The notes: generated by a model from the sequence alone, not told the origin. A stretch of 64,000 nt of DNA from Chloroflexota bacterium (GCA_016215025.1 JACRMI010000053.1:32619-96618), one strand, 5' to 3'. Positions 51,798 to 60,054 are shown, counted from the first letter of the stretch. Program-made: numbers and translations.

Positions 51798-54257
51798 GTG
51801 GTTAAACAAATCTCCTCGCTGAAATTTCACCCGCAAATTTTCGCCTACGCGACTGTTCTGGTCGCGTTCTTTTTGCGCGCCTATCGACTGGCGGACAAGA
51901 ATGTTTGGTGGGACGAGGGCTGGAGCGTTTGGCTCTCGCAAAAAGATTTAGCATGGATTGCGTTCCGCACTGCCGCCGACGAACATCCACCACTGCATTA
52001 TTGGCTTTTGCACTTTTGGAATTTCATCGCCGGCACCGATGCTTTCGCCGGGCGATTCGTCTCATTGTTCTTTGGTGTGTTGACGATTGCGTTGTTGTAT
52101 CGCATTGGCAAACGAGTTGGTTCTGCGACACGTCACGCGAAGCGTGAGCGAAGCAAAGAATCTTCTTTGCACAACGACGAGACTCTTCACGGAGTTTACG
52201 CTGAGCGCAGCGAACGTGCTCAGAGTGACAAGGGGGCGTGGATCGGCGTACTCGCCGCGTTGTTTCTCGGCGTCGCGCGCTTTCATATCTGGTGGTCGCA
52301 AGACATCAAGAACTATACGCCGTCGATATTCTTTGCGTTCGCAGCGCTCTGGTTTGCGCTAACGCTGATTTCAGATTTTACGCGAAGCGTTCAGATTTCA
52401 AATTTCAAGCTCCACCATTCGCCATTCGCCATTCGCTATTCGTTATTTGCTTACGCTCTCTGCGCCGCGCTTGCCATGTGGACGCACTATCTTGCCGCGC
52501 TGGTGCTCATTGCGCTGAACTTGTATGCCGTTGCACTCTTTACGTTTTACGTTTTACGTTTTGGCTTTGCATCCGCCATCCGCAATTTGCCATCGGCAAT
52601 TCTGTCATGGTTCGGAGCAAACTTGCTCGCGGCCATCCTCTTCGCTCCCTGGATGTACCTTTATCTGCAAAACGCCGCTACTTGGGCGGCTGCACCAACA
52701 TTTGATTTTGGCTTGTTCCTAAAACTCGTCGCCACCGTTTTGCCGCTCGGCGTCACGACCAACATCGATAATTACGCCGCGCTGACGGTTGCATTCACCG
52801 CGATTGCTGCGATTCCAGTTATCAGTATTCTGTATTCAGTTTTCAGAAAAAAAATGGCGTATTCTGAATACTGGACACTGAACACTGTTTACTGTTCACT
52901 GTTCACTCTCATCGTCATCTTTCCACCCATCCTCATTTACATTCTTTCACTGACTCCCGTCTCCTTCTTCGCGCCGAAAATCCAAGCGCGCTATTTGCTG
53001 ATTCTTTTGCCTGCCTACACCATGCTCCTCGCGCTTGGCGTTGCTCTCCTTTCGCGGCTTTCGCGCTATTTCGCAGCTTTCGCGATCCTGATCGTCATCT
53101 CCGCAAGTATCTTTGTATTGAACGATTACTATGCCGAGCGTCGTCTCACCGACGAATACGCAACCCTCGTGAACACGGTCAATTCATTCGCGCAGCCAGG
53201 CGATGCCGTGTTGCTCGACACCGATCAGGAATGGCCCACGTTTCTGTACTATTTGCGCGCACCGCTCGATTGGATCGGTGCGCCGAATGGCAAGCCGATG
53301 GACGATGGCGCGGCTGATGTGCTGGTGCGCCGCGCGCTGAATCGCTATAGCTCAGTGTGGCTCGTTACGATTCCGGATGCGTTGGCGACCGATCCAAAAA
53401 AATTGCTCGAATCCAAACTGGCGAATCAGTTAAACAAACAGTATGAGAGAACCATCGGCGACAAACGATTGACGCTCTATGCGCCAACCCAGCGCAATTT
53501 TGTCGCCGTCGCACGCGAGAATTTCGAACCGCAATATCCACGTTCCGATCAAATCGATATGGATACACAGTTGATTGGATTCGATTTGCCGACGCGCGAG
53601 TTCAACGCGGGCGACACCCTGCGCTTGGTCACGTATTGGCACGCGACAAATCCCGCGATGGTATCGGTGCGTTTGTCGAACTTGCTATCGACGATAATCC
53701 AAATGCCCAGCGGCGATTTGCTGCGTTACGAAACTGACTTTGCCATTCCACCGGACGCATCAGGCGATTTTGCGATTACGCTCAACCAACTCGAACTCGC
53801 GCGCGTGAACATTGCGCCGCGCAAAACGTTTGTCTCGGCGGGCAACATTTCGCACGCAACCGATTATCGTTTCGGCGATTCCATTCGACTGGTCGGTTAC
53901 GATTTACCGGTTACCAATTACCATGCCACTGAAAACGTCCGAGTAAATTTGTACTGGCGAACGGATGATGCTGTCGAAAAAAGTTACACCGCGTTTGTGC
54001 ATATTGTCGGCGACCAATGGAATCCCGCATCGAACAGTCCGCTGTGGGGACAAGTCGATCGTGTGCCGACACCACCGATCACGGCATGGTTACCCAACGA
54101 AACTGTGTCCGATGCGTACGTCGTCAAAATCGATCCGAATGCTCCGCCGGGCAAATACAAAATCGAAATTGGACTGTACGATGCGGCGACGGGCACGCGA
54201 TTGCCAACAGAGAACGGCGACAGCGTCATGATCGCAGAAATCGAAATCACTCCCTAG
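51798..54257 (+). CDS. GT39-like membrane glycosyltransferase carrying many translated repeats
   Basis: 819 residues, paralogue of the 45934 gene: VWWDEGWSVWLSQKD with the acidic pair, HPPLHYWLLHFWNF, RFHIWWSQDIKNYTP. About eleven TM helices to residue 440, then two beta-sandwich units (LRLVTYWHATNPAM, VRVNLYWRTDDAVEK). Within the membrane part lie a palindrome at 52132-52230 (RERSKESSLHNDETLHG) and heptameric arrays at 52391-52446, 52536-52602 and 52815-52909, together nearly a fifth of that region. The frame stays open throughout. GTG 51798 start, no clear site. Confidence 0.8.
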   Translation: MVKQISSLKFHPQIFAYATVLVAFFLRAYRLADKNVWWDEGWSVWLSQKDLAWIAFRTAADEHPPLHYWLLHFWNFIAGTDAFAGRFVSLFFGVLTIALLYRIGKRVGSATRHAKRERSKESSLHNDETLHGVYAERSERAQSDKGAWIGVLAALFLGVARFHIWWSQDIKNYTPSIFFAFAALWFALTLISDFTRSVQISNFKLHHSPFAIRYSLFAYALCAALAMWTHYLAALVLIALNLYAVALFTFYVLRFGFASAIRNLPSAILSWFGANLLAAILFAPWMYLYLQNAATWAAAPTFDFGLFLKLVATVLPLGVTTNIDNYAALTVAFTAIAAIPVISILYSVFRKKMAYSEYWTLNTVYCSLFTLIVIFPPILIYILSLTPVSFFAPKIQARYLLILLPAYTMLLALGVALLSRLSRYFAAFAILIVISASIFVLNDYYAERRLTDEYATLVNTVNSFAQPGDAVLLDTDQEWPTFLYYLRAPLDWIGAPNGKPMDDGAADVLVRRALNRYSSVWLVTIPDALATDPKKLLESKLANQLNKQYERTIGDKRLTLYAPTQRNFVAVARENFEPQYPRSDQIDMDTQLIGFDLPTREFNAGDTLRLVTYWHATNPAMVSVRLSNLLSTIIQMPSGDLLRYETDFAIPPDASGDFAITLNQLELARVNIAPRKTFVSAGNISHATDYRFGDSIRLVGYDLPVTNYHATENVRVNLYWRTDDAVEKSYTAFVHIVGDQWNPASNSPLWGQVDRVPTPPITAWLPNETVSDAYVVKIDPNAPPGKYKIEIGLYDAATGTRLPTENGDSVMIAEIEITP
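52132..52230. repeat. In-frame GTCACGC..GAGCGAAGC palindrome inside a GT39 gene
   Basis: Degenerate member of the GTCATTCTGAGCGAAGCGAAGAATC family: the left arm starts GTCACGCGAAGCGTGAGCG and the right arm ends GTGCTCAGAGTGAC, with GAGACTCTTC between. Sits between TM helices 3 and 4. Confidence 0.75.
52391..52446. repeat. Intragenic heptamer array, eight units
   Basis: TCAGATT, TCAAATT, TCAAGCT, CCACCAT, TCGCCAT, TCGCCAT, TCGCTAT, TCGTTAT at exact 7-base spacing. Translated QISNFKLHHSPFAIRYSLF. Confidence 0.8.
52536..52602. repeat. Two adjoining intragenic heptamer arrays
   Basis: CTCTTTA, CGTTTTA, CGTTTTA, CGTTTTG (52536-52563), then TGCATCC, GCCATCC, GCAATTT, GCCATCG, GCAATTC (52568-52602). 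Translated LFTFYVLRFGF and ASAIRNLPSAIL. Confidence 0.75.
52815..52909. repeat. Intragenic heptameric palindrome, TCAGTAT/CACTGTT families
   Basis: CCAGTTA, TCAGTAT, TCTGTAT, TCAGTTT, TCAG, a short A-rich centre, then ATTCTGA, ATACTGG, ACACTGA, ACACTGT, TTACTGT, TCACTGT, TCACTCT. The two halves are partly inverse, as in the intergenic copy at 9011-9075. Translated across 32 residues without a stop. Confidence 0.8.
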
Positions 54258-54258
54258 T

Positions 54259-54290
54259 CGCCTAATTGACTAATCGCCTGATTGACTTAT
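54259..54290. repeat. Intergenic 8-base tandem repeat
   Basis: CGCCTAAT, TGACTAAT, CGCCTGAT, TGACTTAT at exact 8-base spacing between the GT39 gene and the lipoprotein gene. Confidence 0.65.
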
Positions 54291-54309
54291 ACTTGGCTTG
54301 GAGGTTGGC

Positions 54310-55548
54310 TTGATTCAGCGTTTTTTTGCAGTTCTGTTTTTTCTGTTGGCAACGAGCGCCTGTTCGTCGGGCGCGTTGCTCAGTAATGTGATACTCACGC
54401 CCGATGCGATTTCGCCATTCGCAGGCAGCGTGAACGCGGCGACGACAATTCACTATACGCTCGCGCGCCCGGCAACCGTTTCGATTTATTTCGTCGATGC
54501 GCAAGGCAATCGCAAAGAATTCCGCAAAGACCAACTGCGCGCCGCCGGATCGTACAACGCGCTGTTTAGCGGCGCGATCGACAACCGCGTGCTGTCCGAT
54601 GGCAAATACACCGTCGTGATCGAAGCAAAGGAAAGCGCGACCCAAGTCGAAAAAATCGAAAAGCAATTGACGATCAATCAAGCCGACTCGACGCCGCCCG
54701 AGTTGACGAACTATACCGTTTTTCCAGATCGATTCACCCCGAACCAGGACGGTATCGACGACCGTGTGGCGGTTCGATATTACTTGACAAAACCGGCCAA
54801 GATCGATGTGTATTTGAGCGACGGCAAAAATCGATTCGAGATTGCGGAAAAGAAAACGACGCTGTGTATTGAAAACGAAATGAGCTGCGTTGGTCCGCAC
54901 GAGTACGATTACGACGGCGGCATCGATTTGTTCGCGACGCCGCCGCCCGACGGAACGTACGATGTCATTGTGGACGCGGTCGATGCGGTGGGCAATCGTA
55001 CGCGCGCATCGAAAAAGTTGACCATTGCGGAAGGCGGCATCCCACGGGCGACAATCAAGAATTCGGGTGTCGATTGGTCGCCGATGGGATTGCCCTCATT
55101 GAAAACGCAGCCAACGGCGATCATCGTACCGTTGGGAAATACGCTCACGTTCACGGTGACGGTTGAGAATGTGGGCCCCGTTCCCATTCGCACCAAGGGG
55201 CCCGAGCCGGGCACGCTTTACACGACGAGCGAAAATTTCAACACAAAGCAACAATACGAAGAGCCAGGCATCTGGCGCATCGGTCTCGATTCGCAAGGCA
55301 ACAGTTTTGGGCGCGCGTACCCGTATCGCTGGCAGGTCGGCGCAAGCAAAGAATTGAAGCGCGTCGTCATCGACGGCAAAGAATATTTGTATCTGATGCC
55401 CGGTCAGCGGGTTACCGTTTCGGGTTCGGTGCGCATCGTCGATAAACCGCCCCGCACGAATGTAGCGTACTGGGTTGGCTTGATTCAAGAGGATGTGCGC
55501 ATCGTCGAAGATCACGTCGAGCCGAAACAAGTGACGGTGGAGTTTTAA
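54310..55548 (+). CDS. Lipoprotein with FlgD/Ig-like beta-sandwich domains
   Basis: 412 residues. Lipoprotein signal with lipobox LATSAC in the first 20 residues. Two FlgD-like Ig units follow (ATTIHYTLARPATVSIYFVD, DDRVAVRYYLTKPAKIDVYLSD, each ending in a DGTYDVIVDAVD-type strand), then a further beta-domain. TTG 54310 is taken as the start because GGAGG lies 5 nt upstream; TTG 54298 is the alternative. It closes the glycan cluster and may be a structural or glycosylated surface protein. Confidence 0.7.
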   Translation: MIQRFFAVLFFLLATSACSSGALLSNVILTPDAISPFAGSVNAATTIHYTLARPATVSIYFVDAQGNRKEFRKDQLRAAGSYNALFSGAIDNRVLSDGKYTVVIEAKESATQVEKIEKQLTINQADSTPPELTNYTVFPDRFTPNQDGIDDRVAVRYYLTKPAKIDVYLSDGKNRFEIAEKKTTLCIENEMSCVGPHEYDYDGGIDLFATPPPDGTYDVIVDAVDAVGNRTRASKKLTIAEGGIPRATIKNSGVDWSPMGLPSLKTQPTAIIVPLGNTLTFTVTVENVGPVPIRTKGPEPGTLYTTSENFNTKQQYEEPGIWRIGLDSQGNSFGRAYPYRWQVGASKELKRVVIDGKEYLYLMPGQRVTVSGSVRIVDKPPRTNVAYWVGLIQEDVRIVEDHVEPKQVTVEF

Positions 55549-55563
55549 GAGTGCGTTTGTCGG

Positions 55564-55592
55564 TTGACAAGTTGGTACAAGTCTCGTAGACT
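55564..55592 (+). promoter_or_regulatory. Promoter of the second MNT/HEPN pair
   Basis: TTGACA (55564-55569), 17-nt spacer, TAGACT (55587-55592), 24 nt before the ATG. Confidence 0.7.
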
Positions 55593-55616
55593 AGATTCAG
55601 AAACTTGAGGACAAAG

Positions 55617-55991
55617 ATGGCACGCTATTCTACCAAACGTTCCAGACGCCCAAGACGCACCACTACTCGTCGAACAACATCCCTTAACAAGGACCGTCTT
55701 GACGAAATTGTTCGTCGCATAGTGCAGGTTGCTCAACCTGATCAAGTGATTCTCTTTGGTTCTGCCGCACGAGGTACGATGCGTCCTGATAGCGATGTCG
55801 ATTTGCTTGTCGTCAAGGCAAACGCGCATCGGCGTCAGCTTGCCAAACAAATCTATCGCCATCTCATTGGCGTTGGACAAGCCGTTGACGTGATAGTGGT
55901 CACACCTGATGACATCGAACGATATCGCGATTCGCACGCACTCATCATTGCGCCCGCACTGCGCGAGGGAAAAGTAATCTATGCTGCCTAA
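55617..55991 (+). CDS. MNT-type nucleotidyltransferase, second pair
   Basis: 124 residues with a basic, Arg/Thr-rich N-terminal 25 (RRPRRTTTRRTTSLNKDR) absent from the first copy. The signature is intact: GSAARGTMRPDSDVDLLVV, i.e. GS-x10-DxD. Probable antitoxin of a HEPN protein. ATG 55617 has GAGG 6 nt upstream. The stop at 55989-55991 overlaps the HEPN start by 11 nt. Confidence 0.85.
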   Translation: MARYSTKRSRRPRRTTTRRTTSLNKDRLDEIVRRIVQVAQPDQVILFGSAARGTMRPDSDVDLLVVKANAHRRQLAKQIYRHLIGVGQAVDVIVVTPDDIERYRDSHALIIAPALREGKVIYAA

Positions 55992-56407
55992 GCGGTTCGA
56001 CCAAGATGACCCGCGCGAGTGGCTCAACCGCGCCCGCAGCAATCTGATTCAGGCGCAAGGTCAAGCCCGGCGTTTATTTGGAGGATCTCTGCTTTCAAGC
56101 GCAACAAGCCACTGAAAAAGCAATCAAAGCGGTACTGCTTCATCGAAAGATTCGATTCCCCTATATCCACGATTTAGCCGAACTCGTAAATCTTCTCAGA
56201 AAGAGTGGCGAGCCGATTCCTCTCTTATTGGAACAAGCGGTTGAGCTAACTGATTTTGCAGTCGAAGCGCGCTATCCAGGAACAGCAGAAGACGTGACGG
56301 AGGAAGAATACCAAGAGGCGCTAGACCAAGCGATTCGAGTTGTTCGCTGGGCTGAGACAATAATCGAACAAGATCGTTCGCAAACCGAACAAACACCCGG
56401 ACAATAA
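55981..56407 (+). pseudogene. HEPN-domain gene with a one-base frameshift, second pair
   Basis: ATG 55981 overlaps the MNT stop and gives MLPKRFDQDDPREWLNRARSNLIQAQG, the normal HEPN first helix. After AAGG at 56060 the frame is wrong; the family sequence continues one base out of phase as KPGVYLEDLCFQAQQATEKAIKAVL and on to 56407. The extra base is most simply T at 56061 (AAGG-T-CAAG). The remaining C-terminal part (FAVEARYPGTAEDVTEEEYQEAL) is intact and lacks a catalytic His. As in the first pair, only the HEPN gene is damaged; a sequencing error cannot be excluded. Confidence 0.75.
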
Positions 56408-56474
56408 ATCTTAGGTGTTTTTATTTGCATAGGCATCACGACAAAAATAGCCCTCTGCTTTTTTCTCTGATTTC

Positions 56475-56483
56475 TGTTATAAT
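56475..56483 (+). promoter_or_regulatory. Extended -10 promoter
   Basis: TG-T-TATAAT with TATAAT at 56478-56483, 40 nt before ATG 56523. No clear -35. Confidence 0.5.
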
Positions 56484-56522
56484 ATTTCCGACGACGATCC
56501 TCGCTTCGTCAAAGGAGACCCT

Positions 56523-57605
56523 ATGAGTCAGTCACCCTCTTTTCTATCTTCTTTGCTCGATTTGCTCTCGCGTCTTTTCGGCGGCTCGCCCCCATCCACG
56601 CCGCCAGAAACTCCTCCCTCAACTCCGCCAACCGAACCCGAAACACTTACGCCCATGACGCCCCGCGCGCTCGTGATCGTTTTCAATCCGGTGGTCGATT
56701 CGGCGACGGGCCGCAAATTGATCGAGACGATGGGCTGGAACGATCCCGATCAACTCGTCGCCGGATATATCGCCGATGTGGATGAATGCAGCGGCGGCTT
56801 GGTCAAGTACTCGGTGACGCAACGCATCGACTTGGACGAAATTCCGGTCAAAGAAGATGGTTTTCAATATTCGCCGCAGCAATACTTGAATGTGGCGCGC
56901 ACCAACACCGGCGCGCACGATCCCGACATGGTTGATTATGGCGCAATCATCGCGAACAACAATTTGTTGCAGCGCGCCGCCGCGAAAGAGTTCGACGAGG
57001 TGTGGTTGTTCGGCGCGCCGTACTTTGGCTTTTGGGAATCGGCGATGGCGGGGGCGGGGGCGTTCTTTTCCAACGGCGGTCCCATCGCCAACACCGCTTC
57101 GTGTCCACGCAAATTTATTATCATGGGATTCAACTATCAGCGGGGTGTCGGCGAAATGTTGGAAGATTTGGGACATCGCGCCGAATCGATCCTCTCGCGC
57201 GTTTTCCATTCCGAAGATTTTCTGGGTTATACGTACGATCGCGAACGCAATACCAAGGCGCTGACCACCTCGCCCAAGAATTTGTTCGAGCGCTTTATGT
57301 ATTTCGATCAGATCGCGCCGGGCAAAGCGAATCTAGGTTCGGTGCATTATGCGCCGAACAGTCCATCCGATTACGAGTGGGGGGTAACGAAACCCGTGCT
57401 TTCTTGCGCGGACGATTGGGATTTGTTTCCCAACTTGCCTGACCCGCCGAACTATCGCATGATGAGCGCGCGGGATTGGGGCAACGGCGATATTCGCGGG
57501 CATCACAAATGGTGGCTGGCGCATTTGCCCAAGGTGGCTGACAAAACCAAAGGCATCTCGAATTTTTGGTGGAAGTATTTTATCGATCCCAATACGGTAT
57601 TATAG
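56523..57605 (+). CDS. Unrecognised protein with Pro-rich N-terminal linker
   Basis: 360 residues. An amphipathic N-terminus (SLLDLLSRLFGG) and a Pro/Thr linker (about 22-45) precede a compact domain beginning RALVIVFNPVVDSATGRKL. Conserved-looking stretches include EVWLFGAPYFGFWESAMAG, YQRGVGEMLEDLGHRAESIL, WGNGDIRGHHKWWLAHLPK and a C-terminal NFWWKYFIDPNTVL. No signal peptide is clear. AAAGGAG precedes the ATG. A relic of a paralogue's last codons lies at 62649-62687, so the family was once present twice. I cannot assign a function. Confidence 0.65.
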   Translation: MSQSPSFLSSLLDLLSRLFGGSPPSTPPETPPSTPPTEPETLTPMTPRALVIVFNPVVDSATGRKLIETMGWNDPDQLVAGYIADVDECSGGLVKYSVTQRIDLDEIPVKEDGFQYSPQQYLNVARTNTGAHDPDMVDYGAIIANNNLLQRAAAKEFDEVWLFGAPYFGFWESAMAGAGAFFSNGGPIANTASCPRKFIIMGFNYQRGVGEMLEDLGHRAESILSRVFHSEDFLGYTYDRERNTKALTTSPKNLFERFMYFDQIAPGKANLGSVHYAPNSPSDYEWGVTKPVLSCADDWDLFPNLPDPPNYRMMSARDWGNGDIRGHHKWWLAHLPKVADKTKGISNFWWKYFIDPNTVL

Positions 57606-57780
57606 ACGATTACACATCACACTATATTGCCGATATGTATTTTCCTCAGGGGATTCTTTATCTTTAATAGTGGAAGAGTTCTGAATCTGACAAAACCTTG
57701 GCGCAATCCAATTTTCCATTATTAATACGCCTACCTTCTCATAATCCTTCCGATCAGTTTAAATCGCTCAAAAGGATACA

Positions 57781-58464
57781 ATGGCGTTATCCGTTGCCAA
57801 TCGAATTCGTGTACTGCTCATCGATCACCATGCTTTGGTCCGGGATGGCTTGCGCGCGTTTTTGGAAAGTCAACAGGGCTTGTTAGTTGTTGGAGAAGCT
57901 GACAATGCGGTGGATGCGCTCGTCCTTACGGGCAGCGCCCAACCGGATATTATTCTGTTGGAACCTGATGCGCGAGATCCCCAGTCGTTAGACATTATCC
58001 CTCGTTTGCTATTTACCACTAGTACGACCAAAATCATTCTCGTCACCGGTCTGGACGATCCTGAAATGCACTCGCGCGCGATCCGTTTGGGAGCCATGGG
58101 GGTCATTTTGAAAGAACAACCCGCCGATGTGCTTATCAAGGCAATTCGCAAAGTGTATGATGGTGAAGCATGGGTAAGCCGCAATCTTATGGCAAGTGTC
58201 TTGACCGATATTGGGCGTGGACGTACAGTCCAGAATGTAAATCCAGAAGCCGTTAAAATCGCAACTCTAACCCAACGAGAGCGCGAAGTCATTGCCTTGC
58301 TTGGGCAAGGGCTCAAGCCCGACCATATTGCAGCCCGGCTTTCCATCAGCGAAGTCACCGTCCGCCATCATGTCGCGAGCATTCTTAGCAAACTTGGAAT
58401 TGCCGACCGCATGGACTTGCTCATCTACGCCTACCGCCACGGGTTGGCAGACTTGCCTCATTAG
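57781..58464 (+). CDS. LuxR-type regulator with a degenerate receiver domain
   Basis: 227 residues, NarL-like layout. The receiver keeps Thr (LVTG, T89) and Lys (ILKEQ, K111), but the phospho-acceptor position is Glu (E61 in IILLEPDARD), and the acidic pair is Asp-His (D15-H16). It therefore probably cannot be phosphorylated in the usual way. The C-terminal helix-turn-helix is intact (LTQREREVIALLGQGLKPDHIAARL, VRHHVASILSKLGIADRMDLL). AAAGGA lies before ATG 57781. No kinase is adjacent. Possibly a constitutive or ligand-driven regulator of the PilZ/secreted-protein genes downstream. Confidence 0.85.
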   Translation: MALSVANRIRVLLIDHHALVRDGLRAFLESQQGLLVVGEADNAVDALVLTGSAQPDIILLEPDARDPQSLDIIPRLLFTTSTTKIILVTGLDDPEMHSRAIRLGAMGVILKEQPADVLIKAIRKVYDGEAWVSRNLMASVLTDIGRGRTVQNVNPEAVKIATLTQREREVIALLGQGLKPDHIAARLSISEVTVRHHVASILSKLGIADRMDLLIYAYRHGLADLPH

Positions 58465-58526
58465 TTTCTCCTCCTACGTTTGCGTTAATTCCAAAACATA
58501 AAATCATACCCGAACTCCCCTACTAT

Positions 58527-58545
58527 CGGCCAAAATGGCCGTTTT
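58527..58545 (+). terminator. Intrinsic terminator after the LuxR gene
   Basis: CGGCCA (58527-58532), AAA loop, TGGCCG (58536-58541), then TTTT. Confidence 0.7.
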
Positions 58546-58665
58546 GGTATAGTGCGAATTGGTCAGTCTGAAAGCCATTTGAACCGATGCGTGATTCCTT
58601 TTGGAAGATTATAATGCAAGCAGGTGAAGAATATCGTATCAAACAATATCTAAGAATGGTGGAAA

Positions 58666-58980
58666 ATGCTGAGAGAGCGCCGTACTAGAGATCGTATCGA
58701 TTGTACCTATCCCGCAATTATCAGATGGTTTGATTCTACCAGTCGTAGAGTGCAAGAGCAAGGAATTCTGTTAAATATGAGCGCAGTGGGATTTTACCTT
58801 CGTCTCAAGCAACAAATTGAACCAGGAGTTCGACTGTTCGTTTTCTGCGCGTTGGCGATGACACCTCAAAGCAACGAGACACTAAAGCTAGCATCTCGGG
58901 GAATTGTCGTTCGAACTGAAGCGTATCCCGATGGCACCTATGGCTTGGGAATCAAAATTGACCGTAGTCGGTTTGTGTGA
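58666..58980 (+). CDS. PilZ-domain c-di-GMP effector
   Basis: 104 residues, essentially one PilZ domain. The N-terminal Arg motif (RERRTRDRI) and NMSAVGF (N/DxSxxG) that bind c-di-GMP are present, and the end GTYGLGIKI is the usual last strand. Without other domains it is probably a small adaptor that binds partners on c-di-GMP binding. GTGG precedes ATG 58666. Grouped with an HD-GYP phosphodiesterase 1.1 kb downstream. Confidence 0.85.
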   Translation: MLRERRTRDRIDCTYPAIIRWFDSTSRRVQEQGILLNMSAVGFYLRLKQQIEPGVRLFVFCALAMTPQSNETLKLASRGIVVRTEAYPDGTYGLGIKIDRSRFV

Positions 58981-59060
58981 GTCCAAAGACTAAATTTGAC
59001 CGATCCAAAATATCTTTGTAAACAACAGTTTGCAGAACGCGAATCCCAAAGGAGTGGAAA

Positions 59061-59525
59061 ATGTTATCCAAGACTCGATTTTTCAAACAAGGACGAATTA
59101 TTGTAGGAATGCTAGCACTGGCACTTGCCTTGCTTGTTCTCTTGCCGGCAACCGCCAGCGCGCGGTTTTCAAGCTGCCGTTCCGACCCCATCGTTTACCT
59201 CTCGGATGGTTCGGTGATCGTCGTGACCCTTGACATCGCGACGGATGTCACCGACGTGGAAGAAATCAAATACTCAATCCATGTGCCGAAGAACGTCACC
59301 TTGACTAACGTCATTCACACACCCTTCCCGGGTTTTACTGGCAAAGAGAAATTCGAATTTAAAGATGATACCAAACCCGGTGAATATCGAACTGAGTCAG
59401 AAGCAAGGACATATACAAAAAAGATCGAGGTGACGGTTACTTCTTCTTTGGACAATGACACCAAGGTCTTGACAGGTCTTTCTGGTCAAACGCTGAAGGT
59501 TACGCATCGCAGAAGCGCACGGTAA
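59061..59525 (+). CDS. Secreted protein, tandem paralogue 1, function unknown
   Basis: 154 residues. Signal peptide MLSKTRFFKQGRIIVGMLAL with a likely cleavage after ATASA. The mature part is about 120 residues of predicted beta structure, with the conserved blocks FSSCRSDPIVYLSDGS and IHTPFPGFTGKEKFEFKDD. One Cys only. AAAGGAG precedes the ATG. Closely related to the next gene, separated by about 70 bp, indicating tandem duplication. Exported by Sec; role unknown. Confidence 0.75.
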   Translation: MLSKTRFFKQGRIIVGMLALALALLVLLPATASARFSSCRSDPIVYLSDGSVIVVTLDIATDVTDVEEIKYSIHVPKNVTLTNVIHTPFPGFTGKEKFEFKDDTKPGEYRTESEARTYTKKIEVTVTSSLDNDTKVLTGLSGQTLKVTHRRSAR

Positions 59526-59598
59526 AAACCAGTTGTGCAATTGTTGTAAATTGCTCGAAGCAACGGTTCGCAAAGTAGATCGCAAGAGGAGAATCGAA

Positions 59599-60054
59599 AT
59601 GTTATCCGAGACTCGATTTTTCAAACAAGGACGAATCGTGTCAGGGATGATGGCATTGGCGCTTGCTTTGTTGGTCTCTTTGCCATCTACTGCCAGCGCG
59701 GCATTTTCAAGTTGCCGTTCCGACCCCATCGTATATCTTTCGGATGGCACGGTACTAGTTATCACAGTTGATATCGCCACAAGCGTGACCAACGTGGAGA
59801 CAGTTAGCTACGTCGTCCACGGTCCAAAGGGAGTCACTCTCGCCAACGTAATCCATACCCCCTTCCCTGGTTTTACCGGCAAAGAGAAATTCGATTACAA
59901 AGATGACGCCCAACTCGGTCAGTATGTCACTGATACGACGGCTGTGACACGGGGCAAAGGCACTAAAGTGATCGCCACGTCCGTCCTTGGGAGTCAAACC
60001 AAGGTCATTCCCGGGGTTAGCAAACAATTACTGCGCGCAATTCATACCCGATAG
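59599..60054 (+). CDS. Secreted protein, tandem paralogue 2, function unknown
   Basis: 151 residues. Signal peptide and the blocks FSSCRSDPIVYLSDGT and IHTPFPGFTGKEKFDYKDD match the upstream gene nearly residue for residue, while the C-terminal 45 residues have diverged. Start ATG 59599 is set by homology and by AGAGGAG upstream; an open frame back to 59533 is not used. The pair precedes an HD-GYP gene, so expression may be c-di-GMP linked. Confidence 0.75.
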   Translation: MLSETRFFKQGRIVSGMMALALALLVSLPSTASAAFSSCRSDPIVYLSDGTVLVITVDIATSVTNVETVSYVVHGPKGVTLANVIHTPFPGFTGKEKFDYKDDAQLGQYVTDTTAVTRGKGTKVIATSVLGSQTKVIPGVSKQLLRAIHTR

